Shown here piece by piece: positions 1 through 12,108 of a stretch of 64,000 nucleotides of DNA. The position numbers and the translations under genes are program-made. The stretch covers positions 248,001 through 312,000 of the forward strand of contig JAITYX010000054.1 of NCBI GenBank assembly GCA_021018815.1, written 5' to 3'. The stretch's first letter is position 1. Each line of letters opens with the position of its first letter. A model generated the notes under the pieces. The model worked only from the letters and a program-made list of their open reading frames with translations. It was not told where the DNA came from and searched no databases. This stretch comes from Talinum fruticosum. Taxonomy: Eukaryota; Streptophyta; Magnoliopsida; Caryophyllales; Talinaceae.

Positions 1-304
1 GTCTAGCGCGTACTTTTCAAGCGGCTGAAGGGACTTGATGGTGAAGGAAGGTGGGGCACGTAAGGCTTGCAACTAGCAACACCTTTTTCCATTTTTGTTA
101 AAAATTGTGCAATGGCTATTTGTAACAGCTTATATTTTGATTAGGTTTAACCCATTTGTAACTGGTTATATATTTTTTTGTTAATTATGGAATAACGGTC
201 ATATTTTTTTAAGCCAAAGAACAATATAAATAGAGAGTATGTTTTAATGTGAGACTTGCAATTTTCAACTCACCAATTTTAATATACTCTCGGAATCTCA
301 AATT
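1..304 (+). promoter_or_regulatory. 5' region of PIF/Harbinger ORF1
   Basis: This non-coding leader precedes the first ATG of the Harbinger-type ORF1 at 305. A TATAAATA box lies at 225-232, about 80 bases upstream of that ATG, which fits a plant RNA polymerase II core promoter. The terminal inverted repeat of the transposon is not visible and probably lies left of the window. Calling this a transposon promoter is inference from position and the TATA box. Confidence 0.4.
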
Positions 305-602
305 ATGGAGACAAATTCTAAAAATAGTCAAACGGATTCTCCAAATTCTCATCATCCTAATTCTTAAAATTATTACCCTCAACATGACTCCTTTTTTAGA
401 ATAATCTAAATTCTCAATTTGCATCATAATCCTACACCTTAATATTATCACAATCCAAACTCCCAAAATTATCATAACTCAAGTTCCAAAAATTATTACC
501 CTTTACATCCTACATATTCATCTTCTTCGGGATCATTTACTAGGTGGTTGAGCAATATTGGTAGTCATGATATCCCATAAAATGTGGAATCTTGGAGAAG
601 TT
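305..602 (+). pseudogene. PIF/Harbinger ORF1-like protein, N-terminal part
   Basis: From the ATG at 305 the frame reads an Asn/Ser/Gln-rich, low-complexity start (METNSKNSQTDSPN...) with early stops, then SSGSFTRWLSNIGSHDIP near 520-580. Such N/Q/Y-rich starts are common in plant proteins often mislabelled glutathione S-transferase T3-like, which carry a Myb/NAM-associated C-terminal domain and are ORF1 of PIF/Harbinger transposons. The coding sequence stops at 602, where a copia element is inserted, and resumes at 11608. Bases 598-602 (AAGTT) are the duplicated target. Dead because of several in-frame stops. Confidence 0.6.
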
Positions 603-1465
603 TGAAGACTCAATCTCGTCATATACATCATTCCGAGCTCCATCAAGGAATCGGGTATAGGACTTCATCTCTTATAAGGTTTTGATTAAAAGTCATTTTA
701 TCTATTTTCTAAGCTTTTACGAGTGATATAGTATCTTTTACGAGTGTTATAAAAACTATCGCATATGTTCTCTCTTGATTCCGATCGAATCGAAAGCATA
801 TTTTTGTTTATCATTTCACACACGGTTCGAGTCACTCGGACAACACTCGAATATATTGCATGTTCAAACACTTGTTCTATTATGCATAAACTCGATTCTG
901 TTTCCATGATCTAAGTTTGATTGAATTACTTGTGTTAATTTATCTTTCTAAGTCGAGCATGTTTTGTTTGAATTATGTTTACTCTAGATCAAGTCCGACT
1001 ACTCGATATTCTTTATCCGACTTGATTCGTTTCCGGACCGACTAAGATGGAATTTGTGTATCATGGATATTAGACTCGGAAAATTCCATTTCTTTCGACT
1101 CGAGATAATTATGCACTTAATTATCTTGATTAAAATTATTATCTCGTGTCTAATCTTGGACCAAAGTATTTTATACTTTGAGAACCAAATTGATTTACTT
1201 TTGTAGGTTATTCAAACGAGGCTATCATATTTTTGAATTACAAAAGTAACCTAGGCTTCAAAACGTCAAATCACCAGCGAGACAAGGCTTTTTCCACCTC
1301 CGACCAAGGCCCGGACATCGTGTCGGGGTTGTCTGTTTCCAAAATTGGAAATCTGCAACACTAAACTCAATGGTGGTTTCCACCCTACTTTTCGAACACC
1401 ACCGAGTGGATTGGGACTTCTAAAGGAGTCAAGAGCCGTTGCTCAACGTTCGGATGTCAACGGAT

Positions 1466-1488
1466 ATTTTCCGAGTGACTCGGAAAAT
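1466..1488. promoter_or_regulatory. 23-bp palindrome upstream of the LTR TATA box
   Basis: An odd-centred perfect palindrome with 11-base arms (ATTTTCCGAGT / ACTCGGAAAAT) lies about 70 bases upstream of the LTR TATA box. The same palindrome is intact in the 3' LTR at 10844-10866. Clusters of conserved palindromes upstream of the TATA box are a described feature of Sirevirus LTRs; a protein-binding role here is inference. Confidence 0.6.
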
Positions 1489-1555
1489 CCATTGCAATGG
1501 TCACAAAGGACTTCTAGTTAGAAGATGGTCACAACGGCTAATCTGCATGGTCATC

Positions 1556-1563
1556 TATAAATA
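1556..1563 (+). promoter_or_regulatory. TATA box of the copia 5' LTR
   Basis: TATAAATA, conserved in the 3' LTR at 10935-10942. It marks the probable U3/R boundary, with transcription expected to start about 30 bases downstream. Confidence 0.7.
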
Positions 1564-2236
1564 GAAGTCAACTCTCAAGACTTGAAGATTGCTTGAACCA
1601 ACTGTCAATACACGCACTTAAGCAAAAGTCATTGTATTTCATACTCAATCTTCTACGTACAACTCCAACTCTGTACTTAATATCTTTCCGAGTTGTAACG
1701 TCTTGTAATCGGTTTACAAACACTCATTCTTACTTTCCGAGTAAGGTCCTTTGACTGAGCTGTAAAGGTTAACTCGGTTCAGCTTGTCCCTAACTCGTAA
1801 AGGTTACCTCGGTTAGGAAGTACTAGATCGAATAAGGTAATTTCGAGTCTAGGAAAATCTTGTAAGGAATTGTCTAAGGGAGCAATTCTGGTTGAGTCTT
1901 TCTACTATATTTTGTGGATTCAAAATAGTGGATTTGACTTGGTGCTTGGACTAGCACTTGTCCGTGATTTTTACCCGAGGAGGGTTTCCACGTAATTTAT
2001 GAGTTGATACTTTTTACGAGTCCAATCTAGACTCGGACGGACTTAAAAGTTTAGTTTAAACTTTAACCCCTTCATTTATCGTATTCGAGTCGGTGCTTTT
2101 CCGAGTTTATTCTTGACTCACACTCTCCACAGAGTCATCTCTAGTTTTATTCTTCCATTACTTGCGTAAATTTCCTCATCACCCTATTCACCCCCTCTCT
2201 AGGGTGACTTAACCTCTCCAAGGGCAAACCTTCAAT

Positions 2237-2248
2237 TGGTATCGAGCC
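2237..2248 (+). other. Primer binding site (initiator tRNA-Met) of the copia element
   Basis: TGGTATCGAGCC begins two bases after the end of the 5' LTR. The canonical initiator tRNA-Met site is TGGTATCAGAGC, so one base is missing here. It fixes the 3' end of the LTR. Confidence 0.85.
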
Positions 2249-2294
2249 TAGCCTTTCGGAAAGGATCTAACCATCCAAAGGTTTAAAGATCAAA

Positions 2295-3300
2295 ATGGCT
2301 CGGAACAATGGAGAATTCGATGAGGGAAGATCTTCCAGCAGACCACCAAAGTTCAAAGGATCAAATTTCGTGCACTTGGAAGAAGCTCATGGAATGTTTC
2401 TGTTGGATCACGATGAGGATGTCCGGAACATCATACAAGTAGGCAACTACATTCCCATGAAGACGGAAGAAACAAGACTCGTGCCCAAGACAAAGGTCGA
2501 GTTCACTATTGAGGAAGCGAGAGAAGTTCGGAAGGAACTTCAAGGCGATGAACATTCCGATGTGCGCCATCAGCTCGGAAGAATACAACCAGAGTGTTAG
2601 CTTGCGACACAGCCAAAGAAGTGTTGGACACTCCGGTCAACACTTATGAAGGCACCAACCAAGTTAGGCAGGCGAAGATAAGCCAATATCTTCACAAGTA
2701 CGAGCTGTTCAAGATGGAGCCGGAAGAGAATATCACTCGGATGTCTATCCGCTTCACTGAGATTACCAACAATCTCAAATCTCCGGGTAGAAAGATTTCC
2801 CATGAGGAAATGTGCGGAAAGATACTCGAAGCCTACCCAAGAGAAGATGGGGTCGCAAGGTGACGGCCATTGAAGAGGCTCGGAACCTATCCTAACTCAA
2901 GCCGGACGAACTCATTGGGAAGCTACTCACCCACGAGATTCATCCGGAAGAGGAGGACGCGAGAGGTCGGCACAAAAAGAACATTGCGCTGAAAGCCTCA
3001 AAAGCAGAGAAGTAAATGCGAGTTCATCGGACTCGGAAGAGGATCCCATGGCGCTCATCGCTAGAGGCTGCAAGAGAATGATGAAGCACAAGAGATGGGA
3101 TAAGAAGCCAAGAGAAGAGTTCTATGAGAAAGACTAGAAGGATAGAAAAGATAAGCACTCTTCCCCTTCAAAGTTATCTTTGACTAAGAACTCTGGTCTG
3201 TTTTGAATGTGGAGCAAAGAATACATAGTCAAGGACTATCCCAAGAGAAAGAGGGATAGAAAGAAGAAAAAGGCTATGATGGCCACATAGGCGATGAAGA
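2295..3300 (+). pseudogene. copia gag (UBN2-type gag polyprotein, zinc knuckle remnant)
   Basis: The ATG at 2295 starts a gag protein containing RPPKFKGSNFVH and the DEDV..IIQVGNYIP segment typical of Sirevirus gag. A frameshift near 2595 moves reading to a second frame (2594-2863) with YEGTNQVRQAKISQYLHKYE, FKMEPEENITRMSIRF and SPGRKISHEEM, a retrotransposon gag_2/UBN2 block. Around 3195-3250 a remnant CFECGAK zinc-knuckle start is followed by a basic stretch; its histidine and last cysteine are not readable in one frame. The product packages element RNA in a virus-like particle. Dead because of several frameshifts and stops. Confidence 0.85.
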
Positions 3301-4116
3301 CTCACTCGAGAAGATGATGAGGACTCGGATGACTCAAAGTTTTTGATGGCACTCTCGACTCGGAAGTTGAAACAAAGTCGGACTCGGATCAATCGGACAG
3401 GGAGGAAACAAATCCTCAAGAGGTAATTGATTACTTTCTCAAGTTTTCCAAAGTTGATTTTGCTAAGTACATTTTTACTTTGGAAGAAAAGTCCAATTCG
3501 ACTCTTCTTGTTTTAAAGAACAACTTGAGTTAATCACCTCTAAGAGCATTTCTTTAAAAAATGAATTAGAAAAGCTGAGACTAACTCTAAGAGAACTCAA
3601 GACTAGTGCTCAATCCAATGAGACCGAGTCCGAGGTACTCGAAGAGAAAATGAGAAACTAAAGCAAAAGCTCAACGAGTCTCAAGAGCTTGTTTTCAAAT
3701 TTACTCAAGGTCGGAAAAACCTTGATATGCTCTTAGGGTCCCAATGTGTCTCCTTCGGAAAAGAAGGTCTTGGTTTTAACAAAGATGAGGAATCTAATTC
3801 CTACTTAGAACTTTTCAAAAGGATTCCGAAGCTGTGAAGTTCGGGAAAGCCGAGCACGGTCCCATTCATAAGAATGAAAGGAGGACTGAGCCCGGACCAG
3901 CTTACAGGAGAAAACCTTCTCCACCGGTTTATAAAAGAAAAGCTTCTCAAAAGAAAGAGACACGAGACTCAATTCTCTAAAAGAAAGACTCAGAATCGGA
4001 TCAAACCCAAAGTTATTCAAATATGGGTTCCCGAGTCTACTTCCTCGAGAAAGGACCACATTAAAGGGAGTTATTGGGTTCGTTAGAGGAAGTGAGAAAG
4101 GTTAATTTGTTTCGAC

Positions 4117-7100
4117 TTGCAGGTAGCTCGGAAAAGAACAAAAGGGCATTGGTACCTGGACGGTGGATGCTCACGCCACATGTCGGGAAATTCAAGACTC
4201 TTTTACGAGTTAGAAGAGTACAAGGGAGGAAAAGTCACGTTTGGAGATGACAGACAAAGGCAAGATAATTGGGATAGGCAAGATTGGAAAAGGAAGCAAT
4301 CTGGTCGACCCAATATACCTTGTCAAAGGGTTAAAATACAATTTGCTCAGCATCTCTTAACTATGTGACAAAGGTGAAGAGGTAATATTCACTTAGACCA
4401 ATTGTTATATCTCGGATGATGTTACCAAGGAGATCAAGCTCTCGGGTGAGAGATCGGGTAATACTTACATTATTCCTCTTTCGACCTAAGTCAAAATTTA
4501 TCATGCTTAAAAGAATCTCTTCATGATGATTCATGGACATGGCATCGTAGACTAGGTCATGTTAGCATGCATACCATTAAGAAACTTACATCTCATGGTT
4601 TAGTCACATGATTGCCTAATTGTGCATTTAAGAAAGATAAAATATGTGAAGCATGCACAAAAGGGAAACAAGTCGAGTCATCTTTCAAATCTCTGAAAGC
4701 TGTTTCCACATCCAAGGTGCTTGAAATGTTGCATATGGATTTATGTGGTGAAATCCCTGTCAAGAGTCTCGGAGGTGAATCATATGTGCTTGTTATTGTT
4801 GATGACTACTCACGATTTACCTAGGTGCATTTTCTTAAGCACAAAAACGAAGCATTCAAAGAGTTTAGCAAGCTTTGCGGGAAAATCCAAGTTGAGTCTC
4901 GGACTCGGATTCGAGAGAATTCGAACCGACCATGAAAGAGAGTTCGACTATTCGGAATTTGCAGAGTTTTGTGATAAGAACGAGATCTCTCACAACTTCT
5001 CGGCACCAAGAACTCCTCAACAAAATGGATCGGTGGAGAGGAAGAACCGAACTCTTGAAGAAATAGCTAGGACAATGATGATTGAACATAATCTACCCTA
5101 TTATTTACGGGCTGAGGTAGTCAACACAGCCAACTACACATTGAACAGATGCCTCATCGGACCCATTCTGAAGAAAACCCCATACGAGCTCTACAAAGGG
5201 AAGAAACCCAATATTTCATACTTCAAACCCTTTGGATGTAAGTGTTTCATTCATAATAATGGTATGGATCACCGTTTGATACTCGGTCGGATGAAGGTAT
5301 TTTTCTTGGTTATTCATCTCATAGCAAAGCATATTGTATTTTCAATAAAAGAACTAACAAAGTGGAAGAAAGTATCCACGTTGTGTTTGATGAGATTGAA
5401 CAGGAAAAACCAAGTGAGTCAATATTCTCGGACCTAAAGCTCAGCAGAAATGATGAACTTGATGAAAATGAGCTCATCAAGAATCAAATCCATGTCACTC
5501 GGAATGAAGTGACTCGGACTCAAAATGAGACGACTCAAGAGCCAGCTCAAAATGTTGAAGGTCAATCTGATGAACAAGCTCACTCGGAACGGACTATCGA
5601 AGATCAACTAATTTAACCTACGGATCCGATGAACCAAAGAACAGGTAAAGCTTTCAAGTATGCTTCTAGTCACCCACTAGAAAACATCATATCCGACATC
5701 AACAGTGGGGTAAGAACTCGTTCCTCTCTTCAAAATCTATATGCATTCACTGCATTCATTTCATTAATCATTAACGAACCCGAAATGCACTAGAGGCCCT
5801 AAATGAACCTGAATGGGTAGAGGCCATGCAAGAGGAACTTAATCAATTCGAAAGAAACCAAGTATGGACTCGACCAAACGACCTTCGACCACCCAGTCAT
5901 AGGAACCAAATGGGTTTTCAAGAACAAACTGGATGAAGGTGGGTTGGTAGTCGAAATAAGGCTAGACTTGTGGCTTAAGGTTACAATCAAGAAAAGGGAT
6001 TGATTGTGGGGAAACCTTTGCACTGTAGCCAAAATTGAAGCTATTAGAATCTTGTTGGCATTTGCATCTAGCATGAATATCAAGTTATATCAAATGGATG
6101 TTAAATGTACTTTTCTCAATGGTTTCATTGAAGAGGAAGTCTATGTTGAGCAACCCCTGGATTTGAAAACTCGGAATTTCCAAATCATGTTTTCAAATTG
6201 CAAAAAGCTCTCTATGGTCTTAAACAAGCTCCTAGAGCTTGGTATGAAAAGATCGAGCAATTTCTTGGTTGAAAACGATTTTAGAAGAGGTCGGATTGAC
6301 AAAACTCTTTTTATAAAAACCAAGGGGAAAGACCTTCTGATTGCTCATATATATGTTGATGACATAATTTTTGGAGCTACTAATGCAATTCTATGTCGAG
6401 ATTTTTACGAGTTAATGAGACAGGAATTTCAAATGAGTATGATGGGAGAACTCAATTTCTTCCTTGGTCTACAAATTAAGAAAGACAAAGATGACATCTA
6501 TGTCCATCAATCTACAGTATACCAAGGAGCTGCCAAAGAAGTACAAACTTCGAGATGCGAAACATGCAGCAACACCCATGAGCGAGTAGCATAAAAGCTG
6601 GACTCGGACGAGAAAGGTAAAGCAGTAGATTAGAAACTCTACCGAGGTATGATTGGATCTTTGCTATATCTTACTTCCAGTAGACCGGACATAATGTTTA
6701 GTGTACTGTACATGTGCAAGATTTCAAGCTAATTCAAAAGAATCACATCTCACTGCTGTGAAGAGAATATTCATATATCTTACAAGGACTCGGAATTTGG
6801 GTCTATGGTACTCTAGAGACTCGAAGCGATTCTCACTTGGATACTCGAATGCTGACTATGCTTGGGTACAAAGTTGATAGAAAGAGCACCTCAAGAGCAC
6901 TGCCAATTTACGGGTCAATCCACGATATCTTGGCACTCAAAGAAGCAAAACTCGGTAGCTCTATCAACTGCTAAAGCTGAGTATATTGCGGTTGGGGCAT
7001 GCTTTGTGCTAAGATCTTATCGATAAAGCAACACTTGAAAGATCTTGGACTTTCATTCAAATCAATTCCAATCAAGTGTGACAATCAAAGTGCAATGAGC

Positions 7101-7300
7101 ATCACCAAGAATCCAGTTCGAGCACTCAAAGACTAAACAGATTGAGGTCGAGTATCATTTTCTAAGAGATCATTACGAAAAGGGTGATATTGAACTTGAA
7201 TTCATTCTGCCAATCTTCAATTAGTCGATATCTTTACTAAGCCTCTTAGTGAGGATCGGTTTTGTTTTATTAGGAATGAGCTTGGCATGATTAATGCATA
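4117..7300 (+). pseudogene. copia pol: protease, integrase, reverse transcriptase, RNase H
   Basis: The domain order is that of Ty1/copia. Protease: GHWYLDGGCSRHMSGN at about 4145-4195; the catalytic D-S/T-G has become DGG, so it is inactive as read. Pre-integrase zinc domain: WHRRLGH at about 4540 and a CEACTKGKQ cysteine pair near 4650. Integrase core: MLHMDLCG (4727-4750), IRTDHEREF (about 4920) and PQQNGSVERKNRTL (5018-5060) carry D, D and E of the DDE triad; a stop interrupts the frame near 4822. Reverse transcriptase: [21 protein letters not shown] (6090-6150) and the catalytic YVDDIIFG (6353-6376). RNase H: KAEYIAVGA (about 6970-7000), CDNQSAMSITKNPV and LVDIFTKPLSEDRF near the end. 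Many frameshifts make it a pseudogene. Confidence 0.92.
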
Positions 7301-9979
7301 ATTATTTTTTTAAATTACTTTGTATGATTATGTGATGTGTGCTTACTTTCCTTAATATCCATTAGTTCGAGTTGAACTAGTGATACTGAGCTAATAGTTA
7401 TTAGTTGTTTGCGGTTTCGAGTCACTCGGAAACTTAAGCTGAGCCGGACTCGGACTTTGAGAAAACTGGACAATAAACTTCGAAATCATCTCTAGATCGA
7501 GTGGAGAATTTTAGAAATTTCTTTTAAAATCTTTCTTTTTCTCTATCTCTCTCGCGCGCATCGATCGGACAACTAGCCATTGAGAGACAATCGCTGGAAT
7601 TCTAACGGTTAGAGAGCGAGAATAGTCACACCGGTGCGAGGTGACTGTTGAAGAAGGCTGAGTCGAACGAATGCTGAAGGATGATTATTCCTCTATAAAT
7701 AGCATCTATTTTCCTTCATTTCGTTACTTTACTCTCTGCTTACTCTCACTCCCGCACTTACTCCAACTCGAAGCAAGCTCTCTACGATCAAAGAAACGTA
7801 CGTCACTCTCAAGCTAAGAGAAGAACATCTCAAGTAAGCACTGTTGCTCTCGGCTCTCTCTTTTCTACTCTTTCACTTTTCTTTTTCTCTTTGCTCACTC
7901 TCGTTGAGCTATCTCTCTCTCTTTTCACATTAAACATGCCAAAAAGAGGTTCCCACCCGACTTTCTTGGTTCAGCCACCAAGAAACCTCATACCAAAAGC
8001 TAAGAATGCCCCTCCACTCCTTCAAAACCTCTTGTCACCTAACACCTAACGTTGGATGACAAATTCTTCCCGACCACTAAGTTTTTGTGGTTGGCCCACA
8101 TAAAATCAACGAGGGTTTAGAATTTCCTCTATTTCGGTGATTTCATCTATCCGTAACTCGTTTTTGAGTTCGGAACATCACTTGTTCGCATCAACACTTC
8201 TCTTCTCCACTGACTCTTTAAAGTCACTTCTTTTTTCCTCAACAGACAAACCCATACCTTTCAATGAGGTTGCCGATGAATTCTTTAAGAAATATGCCAA
8301 AGAGTTTCCGGGTCACGTAAAAACTTCTCCGTAACTCAACTCAAATCGAAGCCCGCCTTCTTTGTTTTCTGCTGATGAGAACCTTCTTCTCACATCATTC
8401 TAGCAAAGAGAACCCCAACTCTAAGCACCTCAAAGCTCTTTATGACATTCTAGAGGGCTACGAAGTAGACCTCTTTCTCGCAATAGTCGAGTAAATAGTA
8501 GTTGTGCTAGGCTCGGACTCAAAACAAGAAAAACACCCCACTTCCTTTCGGGGCTCTTCTCACCCTCATCTTCAAGCAATTCAAAGTTCCTCTTCCCTCG
8601 GATCCTAATGTTGTTTCGAGGCTGCCATTGTCGTGGGTAAAAGGAACTCCTTGGGTATGGATACCAAGAGACCCAACCAGGTGTCCGGGTCCATAGCTCG
8701 AATTGAGGCCACTTTCTCCGCCTCGGACTCGGACTCGGACTCAATCCCCTCTTCCTTTACCTCCTCCACCTGGTGTTGCTTCCACCTCGGGTGTTTCTCG
8801 GATTCTTTCTTCCGCCTTATCCTCCGCTATCATGGACAAGCTTTCCTTGGTGTCCACTGAGTTCAAGGATACCCTCCAGTCATTCAAGACTGTCCTTCAT
8901 ACTTGCTTCTCGAGATGAAGGCACTTGGTTAGGAAGCGAGAGGAGCCGATCGAGCTCCTTCAAGAGAGGCGATCTAAGGTGGCTCGAGATCCGGTCGACT
9001 CGGACACTTCGAAGAATCCTCGAGTCCGGCCAAATCCACCTCGACGGGGAGAAAAGAAGAAGAAGAGCCTGCGGTTGAGGCAGCTCCATCTAAGGAAGGG
9101 GAGAAAGAAGAAGAACAACCGGCGAGCAACAGTCGAGGGTCAAGGTGCTCCCGAACCCCAACCTGAAGTGATTAGCTCGGACGATGAGTCCGAGTGGGTC
9201 GAAGACCTTGCCGACCATGGTCGGTTAGCAAGCCGGTCGGCCTGAGCACACCCCTCCATCAGCTGAGTTCCGGGAGGATGAGCCTCCGGACGACCTAGTT
9301 ACGGGTCGACCACTCGGAGCTGAGCCCATTCCGGAAATCCCAGTCGCTGCCTCCGCCTCGCTCGTCGACATCTTCCGGATCTTATCGGCGAAGGCGCATC
9401 TGCTCGTCCACCAACCTAGACTCAGATTGCTCCATCTCCTCCATCTTAATTTTTTTCTACTTTATTTTTTTGTCCGGACATCAAATATGTATCTACTTGA
9501 TACATTCTTCCTCTTTTTGTTTTCTTTGAAAGGCAAGGGGAGAATAGTTAGAAAAATTTGTTGTCTTGTTTAGAGGGAGTTTCTCTCATCCTCTTTTGTG
9601 TAAATTATAATGAAATTTTATTAATAATCCTACTATCTGCATTCCGAGTTGTACATATTTTTGAGTTTACCACTTAAAGAAATTATTTACGAGTTTATTA
9701 TTTCGAGTTTCAATGTCTTGCTCGGTTTTTTTTCTGCTTTGATTCGACAACTCTGTCTATCATTGCTCTAATACTTAGTTATTCTTTTCTCGCTCCGATA
9801 CTTTAGTTCTTTTTATACAATCTCGGCTTATTTGCTACGATAGAATATAAGTTTCATTCACTTGTATCTACTCTACACAATTCTATCATGTTTTTACGGC
9901 TTATCCTTTGAGAAAGGATGACAACCTAGATCTACATCACTAACAAAGTTTACTGTCTAAGTATGGAATGCCTTTCATC
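7301..9979 (+). pseudogene. copia post-pol region with degenerate env-like ORF candidate
   Basis: About 2.7 kb separate pol from the 3' LTR, far more than a minimal copia element needs. An ATG at 7936 opens MPKRGSHPTFLVQPPRNLIP; the reading then hops frames (LDDKFFPTTKFLWLAHIK near 8055-8110, NFLYFGDFIYP near 8120-8150, ALLTLIFKQFKVPLPSDPN near 8550-8610). It ends in a charged Lys/Arg/Glu/Pro-rich part (8925-9245) with an acidic SSDDESEW. A CGGACT triplet-pair repeat lies at about 8722-8741. Sireviruses often carry an extra ORF, called env-like, at this position, which is why I propose it. Homology is not proven; it could be any captured or lineage-specific ORF. Confidence 0.45.
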
Positions 9980-9990
9980 AAAAAGGGGAG
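9980..9990 (+). other. Polypurine tract of the copia element
   Basis: AAAAAGGGGAG ends two bases before the TG that opens the 3' LTR, the expected primer site for plus-strand DNA synthesis. Confidence 0.85.
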
Positions 9991-9992
9991 AT

Positions 9993-11602
9993 TGAAGACT
10001 CGGACTGTCATATACATCATTCCGAGTTCCATCAAGGAATCGGGTATAGGACTTCATTTCTTATAAGGTTTTGATTAAAAGTCATTCTATTTTTATAAGC
10101 TTTTACGAGTGATATAGCATCTTTTACGAGTGTTACGAAACTATCGCATATGTTCTCTCTTGATTTTGACTGACTCGAAAGCATATTCTTGTTTATCATT
10201 TCACACACGGTTCGAGTCACTCGGACAACACTCAAATATATTGCATGTTCAAACACTTGTTCTATTATGCATAAACTCGATTCTGTTTCCATGATCTAAG
10301 TTTGATTGAATTCTTGTGTTAATTCATCTTTCTAAGTCGACATGTTTTGTTTGAACTATGTTTACTCTAGATCAAGTCCGACTACTTTGATATTCTTTAT
10401 CCGACTTGATTCGCTTCTGGATCGACTAAGATGGAATTTGAGTATCATAGATATTAGACTTAGAAAATTCCATTTCTTTTGACTCGGATAATTATGCACT
10501 TAATTATCTTGATTAAAATTATTATCCGTGTCTAATCTTGGACCAAAGTATGTTATATTTTGAGAACCAAATTGATTTAGTTTTGTAGGTTATTCAAACG
10601 AGGCTATCATATTTTTGAATTACAAAAGTAACCGGCTTCAAAACGTCAAATCACCAGCAGACAAGGCTTTTCCACCTCCGACCAAGGCCCAAGCATTGTG
10701 TTAGAGTTGTCTGCATTCCAAAGCTGGAAATATGCAACGCTAAGCTCAACGGTGGTTTCCACCCTACTTTTCGGACACCACCAGTGGATTGGGACTTCCA
10801 AAGGAGTCAAGAGCCATTACCCAACGTTCACATGTCAACGGATATTTTCCGAGTGACTCGGAAAATCCATTGCAATGGTCACAAAGGACTTCTAGTCGGA
10901 AGACGGTCACAACAGACTAATCTGCATGGTCATCTATAAATAGAAGCCAACTCTCAAGACTTGAAGATTGCTTGAACCAAGCTGTCAATACACGTACTTA
11001 AGCAAAAGTCATTATATTTCATACTCAATCTTCTACTTACAACTCCAACTCGTACTTAATATCTTTCTAAGTTGTAAGGTCTTACAATCGGTTTACAAAC
11101 ACTCATTCTTACTTTACGAGTAAGGTCCTTTGACTGAGTCGTAAAGGTTAACTCAGCTCGGTTGTCCCTAACTGTAAAGGTTACCTCGGTTAGGAAGTAC
11201 TAGATCGAGATAAGGTAATTTCTAAGTCTAGGAAAATCTTGTAAGGAATTGTCTAAGGGAGCAATTCGGTTGAGTCTTTCTACTTGTATTTTGTGGATTC
11301 AAAATAGTGGATTTGACTTGATGCTTGGACTAGTACTTGTCCAGTGGTTTTCTGCCCGAGGAGGGTTTCCATGTAATTTATGAGTTGATACTTTTTCGAG
11401 TCCAATCTAGACTCGGACATACTTAAAAGTTTAGTTTAAACTTTAACCCCTTCATTTACTGTATTCGAATCGGTGCTTTTACGAGTTCATTCTTGACTCA
11501 CACTCTCCATAGAGTCATCTCTAGTTTTATTCTTCCATTACTTCCCTCATCACCCTATTCGCCCCCTTTAAGATGACTTAGGCTCTCCAGGGCAAACCTT
11601 CA
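9993..11602 (+). repeat. 3' LTR of the copia element
   Basis: A 1610-base copy of the 603-2234 LTR, TGAAGACTC...CCTTCA, with TATAAATA at 10935-10942 and the palindrome at 10844-10866. It is followed directly by AAGTT, the target duplication. Differences from the 5' LTR include loss of about ten bases near 11550 and many point changes. Confidence 0.95.
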
Positions 11603-11607
11603 AAGTT

Positions 11608-12108
11608 GTTCTTGTATTTCAACACAAGAAACTCCCATTAATGTAGATGAAGATGATCAAGTTGAAGTAAACAACCAAGTAGAAAATGTTGTTGCATGGT
11701 AACAAAAGCCAAAAGGGGTCTTTTGGGATGAGTTAGAAGATGAGCTCTTAATCGTAATGTGAGCAAAGATCTCATCACTCAAACCGGCCAAAGGCTAACG
11801 ACATTTAGAGACAGAATTTGGGAGTACTTCTATGAAGCTCAAAAACAATATCCATGTTATAAATGGCCGGTTAAAAGATTAGTTGAAAATGCAAAGCCTT
11901 ATGGACCCAATTGTGTATAGTTATCACATATTTCTCGGGTTACTTTGATGCTACAGTGCGACGGCCATTGCATGGGTCGAGTGAGACTAATGATCCGAAA
12001 GGTGCACACATCCAATACAAAAGAGATACATGACCAAAATTTTGATTATGAGTATGCTTGGAGGCATTTAAGCTATGAACCAAAATGGCTTAATCATGTT
12101 AATAAGTC
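11608..12108 (+). pseudogene. PIF/Harbinger ORF1-like protein, central Myb/NAM-associated part
   Basis: Continues the gene broken at 602. Readable blocks: INVDEDDQVEVNNQVENV (about 11638-11692), KPKGVFWDELEDELL (11708-11752, a Myb/trihelix-like start), SKDLITQTGQRLTTFRDRIW (11763-11822), EYFYEAQKQYPCYKWPVKRL (11823-11882) and NFDYEYAWRHLSYEPKWL (12039-12093). The last matches the FxLEHAWxLLxxEPKW motif of the NAM-associated C-terminal domain family in plant Harbinger ORF1 proteins. A frameshift near 11750 and a stop near 11917 kill it. It is cut at 12108 by a second retrotransposon and resumes at 18822. Confidence 0.75.

Larger units (their letters stand above)
603..2234 (+). repeat. 5' LTR of the copia element
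   Basis: A 1632-base LTR starting TGAAGACTC and ending CCTTCA just before the primer binding site. It matches 9993-11602 almost end to end with scattered substitutions and small indels, so the insertion is not very recent. It has a TATAAATA box at 1556-1563, palindromic CGAGTnACTCG motifs at about 828-839 and 1471-1482, and many TCGAG/TCGGA words. Confidence 0.95.
603..11602 (+). mobile_element. Ty1/copia LTR retrotransposon, Sirevirus-like, complete but degenerate
   Basis: This element has both LTRs (603-2234 and 9993-11602, each TG...CA), a primer binding site complementary to initiator tRNA-Met at 2237-2248, gag, pol in copia order (protease, integrase, reverse transcriptase, RNase H), an extra region of about 2.7 kb between pol and the 3' LTR, and a polypurine tract at 9980-9990. 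The 5-bp target duplication AAGTT is perfect on both sides (598-602 and 11603-11607). Long LTRs, a Met primer site, an extended 3' region with a possible extra ORF and palindromic LTR motifs point to the Sirevirus (SIRE/Maximus) lineage. All ORFs carry stops or frameshifts. The element sits inside a Harbinger ORF1. Confidence 0.93.

Noticed and set aside
698..907. 69-codon minus-strand ORF repeated at 10032-10292
   Set aside because: It recurs only because both copies lie in the two LTRs of the copia element, antisense to it; no domain.
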